A stretch of 64,000 nt of DNA from Pantanalinema sp. GBBB05 (GCA_016743235.1 VRZD01000014.1:1-64000), one strand, 5' to 3'; positions 27,898 to 37,507 are shown, counted from the stretch's first letter. The notes: a model not told the origin generated them from the sequence alone. Numbers and translations: made by a program.

Positions 27898-29064
27898 GTG
27901 TTAAGCGGTAAATTCAAGCTTCATTCCTGGCTACTCGCCGGACTGATTGCCCTAACCACCCTGTTGACCAGTTGTGATCTGCCCCAGGTTAGTGCTGAAG
28001 ACCGGGTATTTTTACCCCTGTCCGTGGAATTTCTGGACGCTTATCCCATACCAACCAAGGAGTTTGCCGGCACAACCGTGGGTGGCTTATCAGCAATTAC
28101 CTACGATCGCGCTCGCAATCGTTTGTATGCACTGTCTGACGATCGCAGTGAATTTGCACCTGCCCGCTTTTATACATTAAATCTGACGCTTGATGCCACT
28201 GATCCCCATGCTGCCAAAATCAAACAAACTGCCATTGAAGCAGTAACGACGATCACAAATGCAGATGGACAACCTTACCCTGCCGGAGCAATCGATCCAG
28301 AAGGTATCGCGTTATCACCATTAGGCACAGTATTTATTTCTAGCGAAGGAATAGCCTCACAAGGGATACCACCAACCATTCAGGAATTTAATCTTAAGAC
28401 CGGACAATGGCAGCGCAACTTGACGATCCCTCAGCGATATGTCCCTATACTGGAAGCTGAGCAACAAGTCCAAGGGGTTGGCGATAATCTGGGCTTTGAG
28501 TCATTAACCCTAAGCCCGGGCGGCACTGCGATCGAACCATTCCGTCTCTTTACCGCCACTGAATCTGCTTTAGTTCAGGATGCGGATGCCGCACATCCTC
28601 AACAGGGAGCTAGCCGTAACCGAGTACTGCACTATATTGTGGAAGCCGATCGCTCATTGCTGATTTCTGAACATCTCTATCCGATGGCGGCTGTACCTGA
28701 AGGCGCGAAGTTTCACGGGCTGACGGAACTTTTGGCGATCGATCAAGGGGGGCACTTCCTCAGTCTAGAACGGTCATTTGGAACTAAAGGATTTCAGATC
28801 AACCTGTTTCAGGTGGCAATGGGTAGTGCTACAGATACCTCGCGTATGGCTAGCTTTCAAGGTAGCAGTAGCATTGACCCGGTTCAGAAGAAATTGCTGT
28901 TGGACTTGAATCAACTCAATATCCGGCTCGACAACTTAGAAGGGATGACCTTAGGTCCCCGCTTACCAGATGGCAGCCAAAGTCTGCTCTTACTCAGTGA
29001 TAATAACTTCAATACTCTGCAAATTACGCAATTACTGCTATTTCGGTTGCAAGGATTGAAATAA
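27898..29064 (+). CDS. Esterase-like phytase-domain lipoprotein
   Basis: A lipoprotein of about 388 residues: a signal peptide with lipobox LTSC, then a six-bladed propeller-like domain of the phytase-esterase-like family (PF13449): GGLSAITYDRARNRLYALSD, IDPEGIAL, GDNLGFESLTLSPGG and NLEGMTLGP. The start is GTG 27898 with AAAGGA at 27886-27891; the frame extends to 27844 but that would overlap the diverging hydrolase. It is exported and anchored to a membrane. The family may hydrolyse phosphoesters or bind calcium; the substrate is unknown. Confidence 0.85.
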   Translation: MLSGKFKLHSWLLAGLIALTTLLTSCDLPQVSAEDRVFLPLSVEFLDAYPIPTKEFAGTTVGGLSAITYDRARNRLYALSDDRSEFAPARFYTLNLTLDATDPHAAKIKQTAIEAVTTITNADGQPYPAGAIDPEGIALSPLGTVFISSEGIASQGIPPTIQEFNLKTGQWQRNLTIPQRYVPILEAEQQVQGVGDNLGFESLTLSPGGTAIEPFRLFTATESALVQDADAAHPQQGASRNRVLHYIVEADRSLLISEHLYPMAAVPEGAKFHGLTELLAIDQGGHFLSLERSFGTKGFQINLFQVAMGSATDTSRMASFQGSSSIDPVQKKLLLDLNQLNIRLDNLEGMTLGPRLPDGSQSLLLLSDNNFNTLQITQLLLFRLQGLK

Positions 29065-29249
29065 GCCAGATAAGTAGAGATACAGAAAATCGGAAGGATC
29101 AGAAACTCGTAGGATCCCTCTGCCGCAGGTTACCAAAACAGAGTAGGTTATAAGTGTCAAGAAAATTTAGGGGTGTAGTTCCCTCGATCGAGACGTATAA
29201 ATTAACAGTGGTTTAAACTACAACAGGTTACGACGCGTTGAAGTTCTGC

Positions 29250-30551
29250 ATGCAGGTATCTCCAGAAACACCCACCAACGCCGACGTTCCCTTACAGCTT
29301 TTGCTGTTTGTGGATAAACGCCCTAGTTCTAGAGAACAGATCCGTCAGGTTCATAGTTCACTTAAACAACTGCGGGCGGAATATGATTTTGAGCTTCAGG
29401 TGATTGATGTGGGGGAGCAGCCCTACCTGGCAGAACATTTCCGCCTGATTGCCACTCCAGCCTTGGTTAAGATTCATCCTGAACCTCGTCAAACACTGGC
29501 AGGAATGAATTTAGTCGCCCAATTGGAACATTGGTGGCCCCACTGGCAGCGATCGGTAGAAGACTACCTGGACAAAATTCAGCGTTCTGAGACCAGTACT
29601 GAAACCGCCCCATCACTGGAGGAGCCAAAGCAATCCGCACTAGTGACCGAGATTAGTCGAGCCGCCACAGTCAATCTCAATGCTCCTGGCATCGTAACCA
29701 ACCAGTCGGCTATTGCCCATCCTTCACAACCAGCCGCCATTCAACGAGTTCCTGGGGCGATCGCCCGATCGGCAGAGTTGCTTCAGCTAGCCGATGAGGT
29801 CTTTCGCCTTAAACGGGAAAAAGAAGAACTAGAGCATCAATTGCACTTCAAGGATCAAATTCTGTCGATGCTAGCGCACGATTTACGCAATCCCTTGACA
29901 GCGGCCTCTCTCGCCTTAGAAACCTTAGAAATGGGGTACAGCGCTCAAGAGGCTGCTGCGGCTCGTTTAACTCCTGCCCTAACTGCCCAACTACTGAAAC
30001 ATGCCCGGACGCAGACCCGGGCGATCGACCACATGATCACGGATATCCTGCAGGCAGCTAAAGGCGCAAATTCAGAGTTACGCATTCAACCCCAAAAGCT
30101 GAATTTGGGAGCGCTTTGTCTAGATGTTTTAGATTATTTGCGCGAACAATTAGAAGCAAAATCTCTGCATTTGAAAAAAGATATTCCAAGTGACTTACCC
30201 CTCGTGTTAGCAGATGGGGAACGGGTGCGTCAGGTATTTATTAACTTATTAGATAATGCGATCAAATACACTCCGGTTGGAGGCACGATCGAAGCCTCAA
30301 TTCTGCACCGCACTACCCAAAAAGTTCAGGTCACCATCTGCGATAACGGACCTGGCATTCCAGACGAAAACCGAGAGCAAATTTTTGAGGAACGATTTCG
30401 ACTCCAGCGAGATGAAGCGAAGGACGGCTATGGTATTGGCTTATCGCTCTGTCAACGAATTATTCGTGCCCACTATGGTCAAATTTGGGTCGATTCCACA
30501 CTGAATCAGGGCAGTTGTTTTCATTTCACCCTACCAGTGTTTCGGGTGTGA
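29250..30551 (+). CDS. sasA: Adaptive-response sensory kinase SasA
   Basis: A 433-residue kinase linking the Kai clock to RpaA. Its N terminus (about 14-100) is a KaiB-like thioredoxin-fold domain ([38 protein letters not shown]), which binds KaiC and is diagnostic for SasA. After a Pro/Ala-rich linker and a coiled coil come HisKA with His 210 in [17 protein letters not shown] and HATPase ([28 protein letters not shown]). ATG 29250 is chosen; TTG 29238 would add four residues. No kai gene or rpaA is in the window, which is common since sasA usually stands alone. Confidence 0.95.
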   Translation: MQVSPETPTNADVPLQLLLFVDKRPSSREQIRQVHSSLKQLRAEYDFELQVIDVGEQPYLAEHFRLIATPALVKIHPEPRQTLAGMNLVAQLEHWWPHWQRSVEDYLDKIQRSETSTETAPSLEEPKQSALVTEISRAATVNLNAPGIVTNQSAIAHPSQPAAIQRVPGAIARSAELLQLADEVFRLKREKEELEHQLHFKDQILSMLAHDLRNPLTAASLALETLEMGYSAQEAAAARLTPALTAQLLKHARTQTRAIDHMITDILQAAKGANSELRIQPQKLNLGALCLDVLDYLREQLEAKSLHLKKDIPSDLPLVLADGERVRQVFINLLDNAIKYTPVGGTIEASILHRTTQKVQVTICDNGPGIPDENREQIFEERFRLQRDEAKDGYGIGLSLCQRIIRAHYGQIWVDSTLNQGSCFHFTLPVFRV

Positions 30552-30594
30552 CATCTGGAGGATAGGGAAAATAGGAAGATAGGAAAGACAGCCT

Positions 30595-31233
30595 TTAGAG
30601 ATTGCAGAATGTGCTGATTTCCTGCCAGATTTGGTCACTCACATCTGTAAGAGCGTGATCACTATCCAGTTCAATCAACCTCACCCAGGGGCGCGATCGA
30701 GCAAAGTCAGCACTAGCCGCGATCGGAATCACATCATCGCGCCGACCATGCAGGATTAAGGTCGGGATCGGACGCTGAATCCGCACATCTTCATACTGCA
30801 TAGCATCCTCAACAAACTGATAATGGAGCGGCAACCTCTGTTCGGCACTGTAGTGATATACCGATAAATAACCTTCAGTTTGCCACTGGTGTAGTTGTGC
30901 CTCTCCCAATCGCGGCAACCAGTGCGATAGAAATCCAAAGGCAGGCGCCATCAGCACCAAGCGTTGAATTTGGGGGTGGCGTTCACCTGCCCAAGCCGCT
31001 GTCAGTCCCCCAAAACTAGAGCCAATAATAGTGACTGGAGCCGATGCAGGAGGTAAAGCGTCTGCGACTTGCTGGAGTTGCCGAGTCAGAGTTAGGTGAG
31101 TAAAGTCATCCTGGTTCAGATCTAAGCGATCGAGGTCAAGACCCAACTGTGCAAACCGACTTGCCAGTTCTCGGGCTTTTGTGGATTGTGGGCTAGAGGC
31201 AAAGCCATGTAAATAAAGATACTGATGGGGCAA
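30595..31233 (-). CDS. YqiA-like alpha/beta hydrolase esterase
   Basis: A 212-residue cytoplasmic esterase of the YqiA/UPF0227 group. It has the oxyanion motif LHGFASSP, nucleophile elbow GSSFGG (Ser near 93), acid residue in LHGRRDDVIP and catalytic His in DSDHAL. The start is TTG 31233, 1 bp after the stop of the Spy-like gene and preceded by gagga within it, so it is translationally coupled as the last gene of the sigma operon. Substrate unknown; homologues prefer short acyl or palmitoyl-CoA esters. Confidence 0.88.
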   Translation of the reverse strand: MPHQYLYLHGFASSPQSTKARELASRFAQLGLDLDRLDLNQDDFTHLTLTRQLQQVADALPPASAPVTIIGSSFGGLTAAWAGERHPQIQRLVLMAPAFGFLSHWLPRLGEAQLHQWQTEGYLSVYHYSAEQRLPLHYQFVEDAMQYEDVRIQRPIPTLILHGRRDDVIPIAASADFARSRPWVRLIELDSDHALTDVSDQIWQEISTFCNL

Positions 31234-31234
31234 A

Positions 31235-31720
31235 TTACAGTTCCTCGTCTAACCGTTCCCGTAATCGATTTCTGACGTTACCATGGCGGCGCTGCTGAAT
31301 GTCGCCAATTTTTTGCCGTTGTTCTACCGTCAATATCGATCGAATCTCCAGCAAACTATTGAATTGAATCCGCATCAATTCCTGTCTGAGCGGCTGGATC
31401 TGATCGAACTTTTTCCGAATCTCCTCGGTTGAAGCACTACTACGCATGAGAGTTTGTAACTCTTGGCGCGCCTGCCGTACAGCTTGCCGCGTCTCCTCCA
31501 GTTGGGCTTTATAACGACCACGAATTGTCCGGATCTGCTTCAGTTGCTCGGGGGTCAGGTTTAACTGTCGCAGCCAACCCCGTTGTCCACGTTCGATCGT
31601 CGGGTCTGCCGATTGTTGAGCGATCGGCTGGGGTGACAACGATGGCGCTGTGGCAAAGGTAACAGTCGCTCCCAATACCAGGATTAAAGCGGTGATGAAG
31701 AGAGAGAGGCGGGGAGACAT
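31235..31720 (-). CDS. Spy/CpxP-like periplasmic protein
   Basis: A 161-residue exported protein with a signal peptide (about 1-25) and an LTxxQ-type helical domain (LNLTPEQLKQIRTIRGRY, ILTVEQRQKIGDI) typical of Spy/CpxP and periplasmic heavy-metal-resistance proteins. These act as ATP-independent chaperones or as stress sensors that dampen envelope signalling. It is rich in Arg and Gln. It sits between an anti-sigma-like gene and an esterase in an operon led by an ECF sigma factor, which supports an envelope-stress role. Confidence 0.85.
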   Translation of the reverse strand: MSPRLSLFITALILVLGATVTFATAPSLSPQPIAQQSADPTIERGQRGWLRQLNLTPEQLKQIRTIRGRYKAQLEETRQAVRQARQELQTLMRSSASTEEIRKKFDQIQPLRQELMRIQFNSLLEIRSILTVEQRQKIGDIQQRRHGNVRNRLRERLDEEL

Positions 31721-31843
31721 AGGACAGGAGGAGAGATGGGGAGGATAGGATACAGCAGATGAGGAGGATGGAGAGCAGGTTTAGACGATCGTTGCATCGA
31801 TCATTAAAGACGTTGACAACGAAATCCGTCCTAGCTGCATGAT

Positions 31844-32206
31844 TCAATCATTCCAGGCAACCTCTTCTAGCCAAAACAGATCATCGTCAGTTGACTGCTC
31901 GCTAACCGGCGCATAGCTATCTTCAATAAAGGTTTCTAGGTTGGCAAATTCTGGATTCGATGGTGGAGCAAATAATCGAGCGCTGATCACCGTGCCTACT
32001 AGTCCTGCTGCGACCACGGGGGGAATTAACCATAGGGGCGATCGCCGAGGCATAATCCGTAATTTGGGCATCTGCATCTCGTGAGGAGTCGCCGCGATCG
32101 CCGCCATCAGTTCTTCCTCTAATTCCGGGGACTCTGGTGGTAACGGTGGACGATACTGACGTAAAAATTCTGATAACCGGGGATCATCATCGGGGGCAGG
32201 TTTCAT
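31844..32206 (-). CDS. Putative anti-sigma factor (single-pass membrane protein)
   Basis: A 120-residue protein whose start overlaps the stop of the ECF sigma gene by 4 bp (ATGA). A Pro-rich acidic cytoplasmic part (RQYRPPLPPESPELEEELMA) is followed by one membrane helix (LWLIPPVVAAGLVGTVISA, about 57-76) and a short acidic outside tail. No zinc HxxxCxxC motif is present, so it is not of the ZAS class. Position, topology and overlap make it the likely membrane anti-sigma factor (inference from context). Confidence 0.75.
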   Translation of the reverse strand: MKPAPDDDPRLSEFLRQYRPPLPPESPELEEELMAAIAATPHEMQMPKLRIMPRRSPLWLIPPVVAAGLVGTVISARLFAPPSNPEFANLETFIEDSYAPVSEQSTDDDLFWLEEVAWND

Positions 32207-32793
32207 AACTGAACTCCTTGGTGGTGCAAAAACTCGCGCATAGCCGCACGGGCATGAAATAAACGGGACTTAACCGTTCCGACTGGAATACTGAGGATTT
32301 CTGCGACCTCTTTTTGCGGTAGATCTTCGAGATCATGCAGCACTAAAATCATGCGATGCTCCGCACTCAGTTGAGCTAACCCCCGGTGCACCAGGTCTTG
32401 ATAATGTAGATGCATCACATCGGGGGCATCTTGATAGGTTGGGGCTTGTTTGCTGAGAGTTTGCAGTTGCGATCGTCCCCGGGCAGCTGCCTGCCGTTGA
32501 TCCGACGCTAGATTCCAGGTAATTCGGTATAGCCAGGTAGAAAATTTTGCCGATCGCCGAAACTTCGGCAATCCCCTCCAAGCTCTCAGAAATACCTCCT
32601 GCACCAGATCATCCAAAGCGGTAGGATCACAAAGTTGGTAAAGAATGGCTTTCACCCGATGCTGATGGCGACGATAGAGGAGACGAAAGCTCTGGCTGTC
32701 TCCCTGGAGGCAACGCTGCACCAGTACATCATCATCCAGGTTAAATGACTCATCGGTTGACACGTTTGGCACAACGCCCACCGGATATGGCAT
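32203..32793 (-). CDS. ECF-type RNA polymerase sigma factor
   Basis: A 196-residue group 4 (ECF) sigma factor. Region 2 spans about 25-95 (VQRCLQGDSQSFRLLYRRHQ, DDLVQEVFLRAWRGLPKFR, TWLYRITWNLASD) and region 4 spans about 130-185 (LSAEHRMILVLHDLEDLPQK, VAEILSIPVGTVKSRLFHAR). It binds core polymerase and redirects it to envelope-stress promoters, held inactive by its anti-sigma factor. It is first in an operon with the anti-sigma-like, Spy-like and esterase genes. The ATG start is supported by conserved region spacing. Confidence 0.93.
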   Translation of the reverse strand: MPYPVGVVPNVSTDESFNLDDDVLVQRCLQGDSQSFRLLYRRHQHRVKAILYQLCDPTALDDLVQEVFLRAWRGLPKFRRSAKFSTWLYRITWNLASDQRQAAARGRSQLQTLSKQAPTYQDAPDVMHLHYQDLVHRGLAQLSAEHRMILVLHDLEDLPQKEVAEILSIPVGTVKSRLFHARAAMREFLHHQGVQL

Positions 32794-32846
32794 CCTCGTT
32801 CACTGAGTTGGTTATAACTATAAGACTGAGGCAGACCAAAAAGGGT

Positions 32847-33485
32847 TCACAGCAGTTTGACCATCCGATGCAGCCCGCCCGCGCGGGTCATTTGCTCGAA
32901 GCGATCAGTAGTTTTGCTACAGGTAACTCGATAGTCGTGGCGCTCAAATAAAGCCCGAGCGCGAGTATTGATGTAAGCCACATCCAAACCAATCGCCCGG
33001 CAACCACTGTCTGCGGCTTGGCGCTCGGCTTGATGGAGTAAATACGTTCCCACTCCCTGATTGCGAAATTCGGGCAGCACACTCAGGCTAAAGATGTAAT
33101 AGTCTTCTGGCAACACATCCTGCTTAATCCGGGTCAAGTCTGCGACATTCACCAAAATTTTGGGCAGCTTCCGTAACGGCAAGAACCGTGCCATCACCGA
33201 TTGCACTTTTTCATCAGCCTGTCGCTTGCGACTACCCGAATAGCTCAACATCATGCCGGCGGGCTGCTGCCCCACCTCTACCACCTGGGTAAATTCGTAG
33301 CTAAAGGAATGCCGGGGACAGACAAAAGCTTGTTGCAGAATTCTTTGAGACTGCTCAGGCGGTGAGGCAAACACATAGCTAAACAATGCTGGACCTGCCG
33401 CAAACAGCAGCGGAGCCGCCCAATCGACATCGGCTGCGATCGCCGGACGTAACGTTACATTTTGCACTGAAAGCTGAGACACCAT
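32847..33485 (-). CDS. GNAT family N-acetyltransferase
   Basis: A GNAT enzyme of about 212 residues with the acetyl-CoA-binding motif A FSLSVLPEFRNQGVGTYLL and motif B VAYINTRARALFERHDYRV. The ATG at 33485 (MVSQLSVQN) has a G-rich upstream segment and is preferred over ATG 33536, which adds an unusual Trp-rich N terminus. Substrate unknown. The gene lies 53 bp upstream of the sigma operon on the same strand; they may be cotranscribed. Confidence 0.88.
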   Translation of the reverse strand: MVSQLSVQNVTLRPAIAADVDWAAPLLFAAGPALFSYVFASPPEQSQRILQQAFVCPRHSFSYEFTQVVEVGQQPAGMMLSYSGSRKRQADEKVQSVMARFLPLRKLPKILVNVADLTRIKQDVLPEDYYIFSLSVLPEFRNQGVGTYLLHQAERQAADSGCRAIGLDVAYINTRARALFERHDYRVTCSKTTDRFEQMTRAGGLHRMVKLL

Positions 33486-33767
33486 ATCACCACCCCATCC
33501 TGTACAAAACCACTTATTGTCATTCCAGTGATTCAAGGCTTGAAGGGCGAACCATCAACCCGAAATCACCATTATCCAGGGCTATGACAGGCTTTCTCTA
33601 AAGGTAACTGAATTCAAATGATAATTCCTCCCTAAAGTCTAAAGGCTTTTGTCCCATTCGGGGCAGTCACCATTGATAAAATAGTGGCTAAAGTCGCCTT
33701 GATTTAAGGATGACAGGCTGTCATTTTAGTGCGTTAATAAGGGGTTGGCGACGCTAGCAGATGTGAG

Positions 33768-34475
33768 ATGTCGTTAAATTACACCGTCCGGGAAAGCCAT
33801 CGAGCCAAGCACGTCTCCCTGAAGATATCCATTACGGGTGAGCTAGAAATTATAGTTCCCCAAGGATTCAATCCCAAGAACATTCCAGAAATTTTGCAGA
33901 AGAAACGCCGCTGGATCGATCGCGTTACCCGACGGATGGAAACCCAACGGGCACTAGTCGGTGTAGATGCCTCTGAAGAATATCCCGATCGCGTGGTGTT
34001 ATCCGCGATCGCCGAAGACTGGCAGATTGACTATCATCCTAACCATCAAGCAGGCATTCGGGCGATCGAGCACTCCCGACTGCGCCTGCGGCTTCAGGGC
34101 AACACTCAGGATGCCGAAATTTGCAAAATCGCCTTACGGCAATGGGTTGTGCACAAAGCCCGCCTACATCTATTACCCTGGTTGCGTCACCTTAGTCAGG
34201 AATACCAGCTACCCTACAAACAAGCCACCATTCGACAGCAGAAAACCCTGTGGGGCAGTTGTTCAGCTCGGAAAACGATCAGCCTCAACTGCAAACTGCT
34301 GTTCCTGCCGGATACGTTAGTCCGCTATGTGCTATTGCATGAACTCTGCCATACGATTCACCTGAATCATTCCGCCGAGTTTTGGGCCCTAGTAGAGCGC
34401 TATGAGCCTGACTATGCTGCATTAGATGCCAGCCTGCGGGATGCTCGGTACTTAGTGCCACCTTGGATGGAATAG
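33768..34475 (+). CDS. YgjP-type DUF45 metallopeptidase-like protein
   Basis: A 235-residue protein of the YgjP/WrbA-neighbour DUF45 family (SprT-like fold). The zinc motif HELCHTIHLNHS lies near residue 185, with the preceding core WGSCSARKTISLN. E. coli YgjP was assigned a UTP diphosphatase activity, while others are treated as metallopeptidases, so the reaction is unsure. It is probably soluble. It is followed 53 bp later by the pyridoxamine oxidase-like gene, with a purine-rich gap between them. Confidence 0.9.
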   Translation: MSLNYTVRESHRAKHVSLKISITGELEIIVPQGFNPKNIPEILQKKRRWIDRVTRRMETQRALVGVDASEEYPDRVVLSAIAEDWQIDYHPNHQAGIRAIEHSRLRLRLQGNTQDAEICKIALRQWVVHKARLHLLPWLRHLSQEYQLPYKQATIRQQKTLWGSCSARKTISLNCKLLFLPDTLVRYVLLHELCHTIHLNHSAEFWALVERYEPDYAALDASLRDARYLVPPWME

Positions 34476-34528
34476 GGGAGAGTAGGAAAGTGGGAGAGAG
34501 TAGAGTAGAGAAAATTGTTAACTGATTT

Positions 34529-35110
34529 ATGAGTCTTGCATCTTGGCGATCGCCGTTAGCCCGGGCGCTACACCGGAATCGATCGTTGGTTTATAGCCGC
34601 TATTTGCAACTGGCAACGGTGCGATCGGATGGTCGTCCAGCGAATCGGACTGTGGTATTCCGAGGCTTTCTAGAGGAAACTAACCAGTTACAATTTGTCA
34701 CCGACGCTCGCAGTCAGAAAGTCGAGCAGATTGAACACATCTCAGCCGCCGAGGCATGTTGGTACTTTCCCAATACTCGCGAACAGTTTCGCTTGGCAGG
34801 GCAATTAACCTTAGTGCCAGCCAATTGTCCTCACGCAGATTTGTTAGCAGCAAGGCAACGGCTTTGGCAGGCATTGTCTGATCCAGCTCGGACTCAATTC
34901 GCCTGGGCAGATCCAGGTCAGCCAAGAAACGATGACGTGGGATTTGCAGTTCCTTCCCCGGATGCCACTACTCCGTTACCCACTTTTTGCCTCCTGCTAC
35001 TGGACCCCGATCGCGTCGATCACCTGGAATTGCGCGGAGATCCGCAAAATCGGGGGTTGTATCACCGCGATGCTGCCGGAAACTGGTCAATGCAAGCGGT
35101 GAATCCCTAG
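34529..35110 (+). CDS. Pyridoxamine 5'-phosphate oxidase-like flavoprotein
   Basis: A 193-residue split-barrel flavin protein of the Pyridox_oxase_2 (Npun_F5749) group. Typical segments are LATVRSDGRPANRTVVFRGF and a long FMN-contact region with YFPNTREQFRLAGQL, and a C-terminal LLLDPDRVDHLELRG. It is common in cyanobacteria. True PNP oxidase activity has not been shown for this subgroup, so a general FMN oxidoreductase is the safer name. Confidence 0.88.
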   Translation: MSLASWRSPLARALHRNRSLVYSRYLQLATVRSDGRPANRTVVFRGFLEETNQLQFVTDARSQKVEQIEHISAAEACWYFPNTREQFRLAGQLTLVPANCPHADLLAARQRLWQALSDPARTQFAWADPGQPRNDDVGFAVPSPDATTPLPTFCLLLLDPDRVDHLELRGDPQNRGLYHRDAAGNWSMQAVNP

Positions 35111-35321
35111 GCTGGCATCCTCACAAGTTCCTCAAATTTCTTCCCTACCCTGAAAGTGAAGACAACTCCTGCTCCTGGGACTTTCTGAGTGGTTAGAGTG
35201 TTCTTGCCAGGCAGGTTGACAGGATTGCGATCGCAGGCAACACCAGTCCACCTACCTACTGCAAAACCAAGTATTCGGTTTACCTCAGTGCTAGAGAGCA
35301 AGCGAAATAGGGGTAATTGCT

Positions 35322-36431
35322 ATGAACACGAAAAAGCGAATTGGGATTCTGACCAGTGGTGGCGATTGTCCCGGTCTGAATCCAGTCATCCGCACGGTGG
35401 TTAGTCATGCAACTCTGACCTATGGCTGGGATGTCGTGGGCATTCCCTACGCTACTCAGGGATTGCAAGAGGGCAAAGCAATTCCTTTAACCATGCACAG
35501 CTTAGATCTGTGTGGGATTGATCCGCTGCTCTGTATGGGAGGCACCATTTTAGGCACGATCAATAAAGGAGACACCCTAAACAACACCGATGCCATTCTG
35601 GCGGGGTACAAAACCTTAGGATTAGATGCCTTGATCGCGATCGGGGGCGATGGTAGTTTAGCGATTCTCCATACGCTGGCACTGCGAGGTGGCTGGGAAT
35701 TGATTGGCATCCCCAAGACGATCGACAATGATGTCGCTGTGACCGAACGAGCGATCGGCTTTGATACGGCGGTCAATACAATTATTGATGCTTTGAATCG
35801 GTTGAGTTTTACGGCAGCCAGTCACGATCGCGTCATGGTCGTGGAAGTAATGGGACGGAAAGCCGGACATCTCGCTCTGCATGTGGGGATTGCTGGCGGA
35901 GCAGATGCGATTCTCATCCCCGAAATTCCCTACTCGATTACTGGAGTTTGTCAGCATCTGCGGGAACTGCGAGAACGCTGGCATCGCAAATCCGCGATCG
36001 TACTGGTGGCAGAGGGAATTGAACCGATTGGACTGGGGTTTACTCCCGATGGCACTCCGATCGCCCAACCACCCCGGCATGGTATGGGGCAATATATTGC
36101 CGATCACATTCTGGAAGCCGATCCTCATCTCGATGTCCGAGTCTCTGTATTAGGACATATCCAACGAGGAGGAATGCCCTTAGCCCTCGATCGCTTGATG
36201 GCAGCTGCCTTTGGCAAGACTGCTGTTGATCTGGTAGCCGAAGGCAAGACGGATCAAATGGTGACTTGGCAAGGATCACGGGTCGTTCCCGTCCCAATGG
36301 CGGAAGTGCTGGCACAAAGTCCGCGTTCTGTAGACCCAAACAGTTATTTAGTCCAAACAGCTGAAGCTCTGGGCATCTACATTGGCGATCGAACTTTAGC
36401 TGCCGCTGCCAAGCTCCCGGCGTTAGTCTAA
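35322..36431 (+). CDS. pfkA: 6-phosphofructokinase
   Basis: A 369-residue phosphofructokinase, phosphorylating fructose 6-phosphate in glycolysis. Motifs are ILTSGGDCPGLNPVIR, GGDGSLAIL, IPKTIDNDV and MGRKAGHLAL with the typical HIQRGGMPLALDR near the C terminus. At the donor-selecting positions it has Gly 111 (GGDGS, ATP type) together with Lys 132 (PKTIDND, often PPi type), the mixed pattern that some family members show. It converges on the cpdA-like gene with 24 bp between them. Confidence 0.95.
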   Translation: MNTKKRIGILTSGGDCPGLNPVIRTVVSHATLTYGWDVVGIPYATQGLQEGKAIPLTMHSLDLCGIDPLLCMGGTILGTINKGDTLNNTDAILAGYKTLGLDALIAIGGDGSLAILHTLALRGGWELIGIPKTIDNDVAVTERAIGFDTAVNTIIDALNRLSFTAASHDRVMVVEVMGRKAGHLALHVGIAGGADAILIPEIPYSITGVCQHLRELRERWHRKSAIVLVAEGIEPIGLGFTPDGTPIAQPPRHGMGQYIADHILEADPHLDVRVSVLGHIQRGGMPLALDRLMAAAFGKTAVDLVAEGKTDQMVTWQGSRVVPVPMAEVLAQSPRSVDPNSYLVQTAEALGIYIGDRTLAAAAKLPALV

Positions 36432-36455
36432 ATCACTTCTAAGCAAATTTGGTAT

Positions 36456-37253
36456 TTAATAGCCAGTTGCAGCAAAATCGGGCTGATAGCAATAGGTCGA
36501 TCGCTCAACTTGGGTGAAATAAGTACCATTCGGGTACAAGCGCAGCAACCGGAATCCAGGGGTTTGCTGGTCCAAGGCAAACTGCTCACTTCCCGGTTCA
36601 AACTGAATGCAGGTCGATGGTGATCCAAGATAATGCACCTGCCGACGCTGACAAGCATATTCCTGATGCACATGCCCAAATAGCACCAGCCTGACTTGGG
36701 GATAGCGATCGAGCACAGCAAACAACGCCTCTGAATTCTGCAATGTGCTGGTATCCAACCACTCCGACCCCAGCAGAAATGGTGGATGATGTAAGGCTAC
36801 GATCGTCGGCAAATCACCAATTTGCGATAACTCCCGCTCCAGCCAGTTCAGGCTAGCGGCAGTTAAATAACCATGAACACAACCTGGGACACCAGAGTTG
36901 AGCAATAGAAAGTGCCAACCACCCGCCTGAAATGATTTTTGTGGCGAAAACGGCGATCTCACCAGCACCTCCGCCATCACATCCGCTTTGTCATGATTTC
37001 CAGGTAGCCAGTAGGTGGGAATTCCCAGCGGACACAACATGTCCTGCAGCAACTCATAGGCATCTGCTCTGCCATCCTGAGATAAATCCCCTGTTAGCAG
37101 CAATAGATCCGGTTGTGGATCCAGCGCTTGCAGTTGGGTGACGATCGCCTGAAATGATTCCAATGTTGGCAACCCCAACAACCGTTTACTGGCATCAGCA
37201 AACAGGTGAATATCCGATATTTGAGCAACCAGGAGAGAGGAAGAGTAACTCAT
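36456..37253 (-). CDS. cpdA: CpdA-like 3',5'-cyclic nucleotide phosphodiesterase
   Basis: A calcineurin-like metallophosphoesterase of about 265 residues with all metal motifs: QISDIHLF, LTGDLSQDG, LPGNHDK, VALHHPPF and FGHVHQEY. The overall length and order match CpdA/Icc class III cAMP phosphodiesterase, which would lower cAMP used in SyCRP1 signalling and motility. An ATG at 37295 would add 14 residues; ATG 37253 gives the usual N terminus SYSSSLLVAQISDIHL. Confidence 0.85.
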   Translation of the reverse strand: MSYSSSLLVAQISDIHLFADASKRLLGLPTLESFQAIVTQLQALDPQPDLLLLTGDLSQDGRADAYELLQDMLCPLGIPTYWLPGNHDKADVMAEVLVRSPFSPQKSFQAGGWHFLLLNSGVPGCVHGYLTAASLNWLERELSQIGDLPTIVALHHPPFLLGSEWLDTSTLQNSEALFAVLDRYPQVRLVLFGHVHQEYACQRRQVHYLGSPSTCIQFEPGSEQFALDQQTPGFRLLRLYPNGTYFTQVERSTYCYQPDFAATGY

Positions 37254-37380
37254 GACGACGGAACGGCGAGCGACTGTTGAGACTGACAAACACATACTTC
37301 TTCACAGTTCTTAGGATATTGTCAATCACCCGGATTCACTGCGATCTGGTTCAAGCCATGACGTGATCTTCATCACATCT

Positions 37381-37457
37381 GTCCCCGCTCCTTTATCTCC
37401 TCACCTTTCCCGCTCCCTCATCTTTCCCTTCTTCTCCATCTCCTTCCTTCCCCATCC
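37381..37457. repeat. Pyrimidine-rich intergenic tract
   Basis: About 77 bases that are almost all C and T, between the cpdA-like gene and cobW. Similar purine or pyrimidine tracts occur at 30555-30590, 31700-31778, 34475-34516 and 54995-55060, all next to gene ends. It is simple-sequence composition rather than exact repeat units. Confidence 0.5.
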
Positions 37458-37507
37458 TGTGCTAGAGTCACCAAGGATTTAAGACTGTTAAGCCAGAACA
37501 AGAACCC

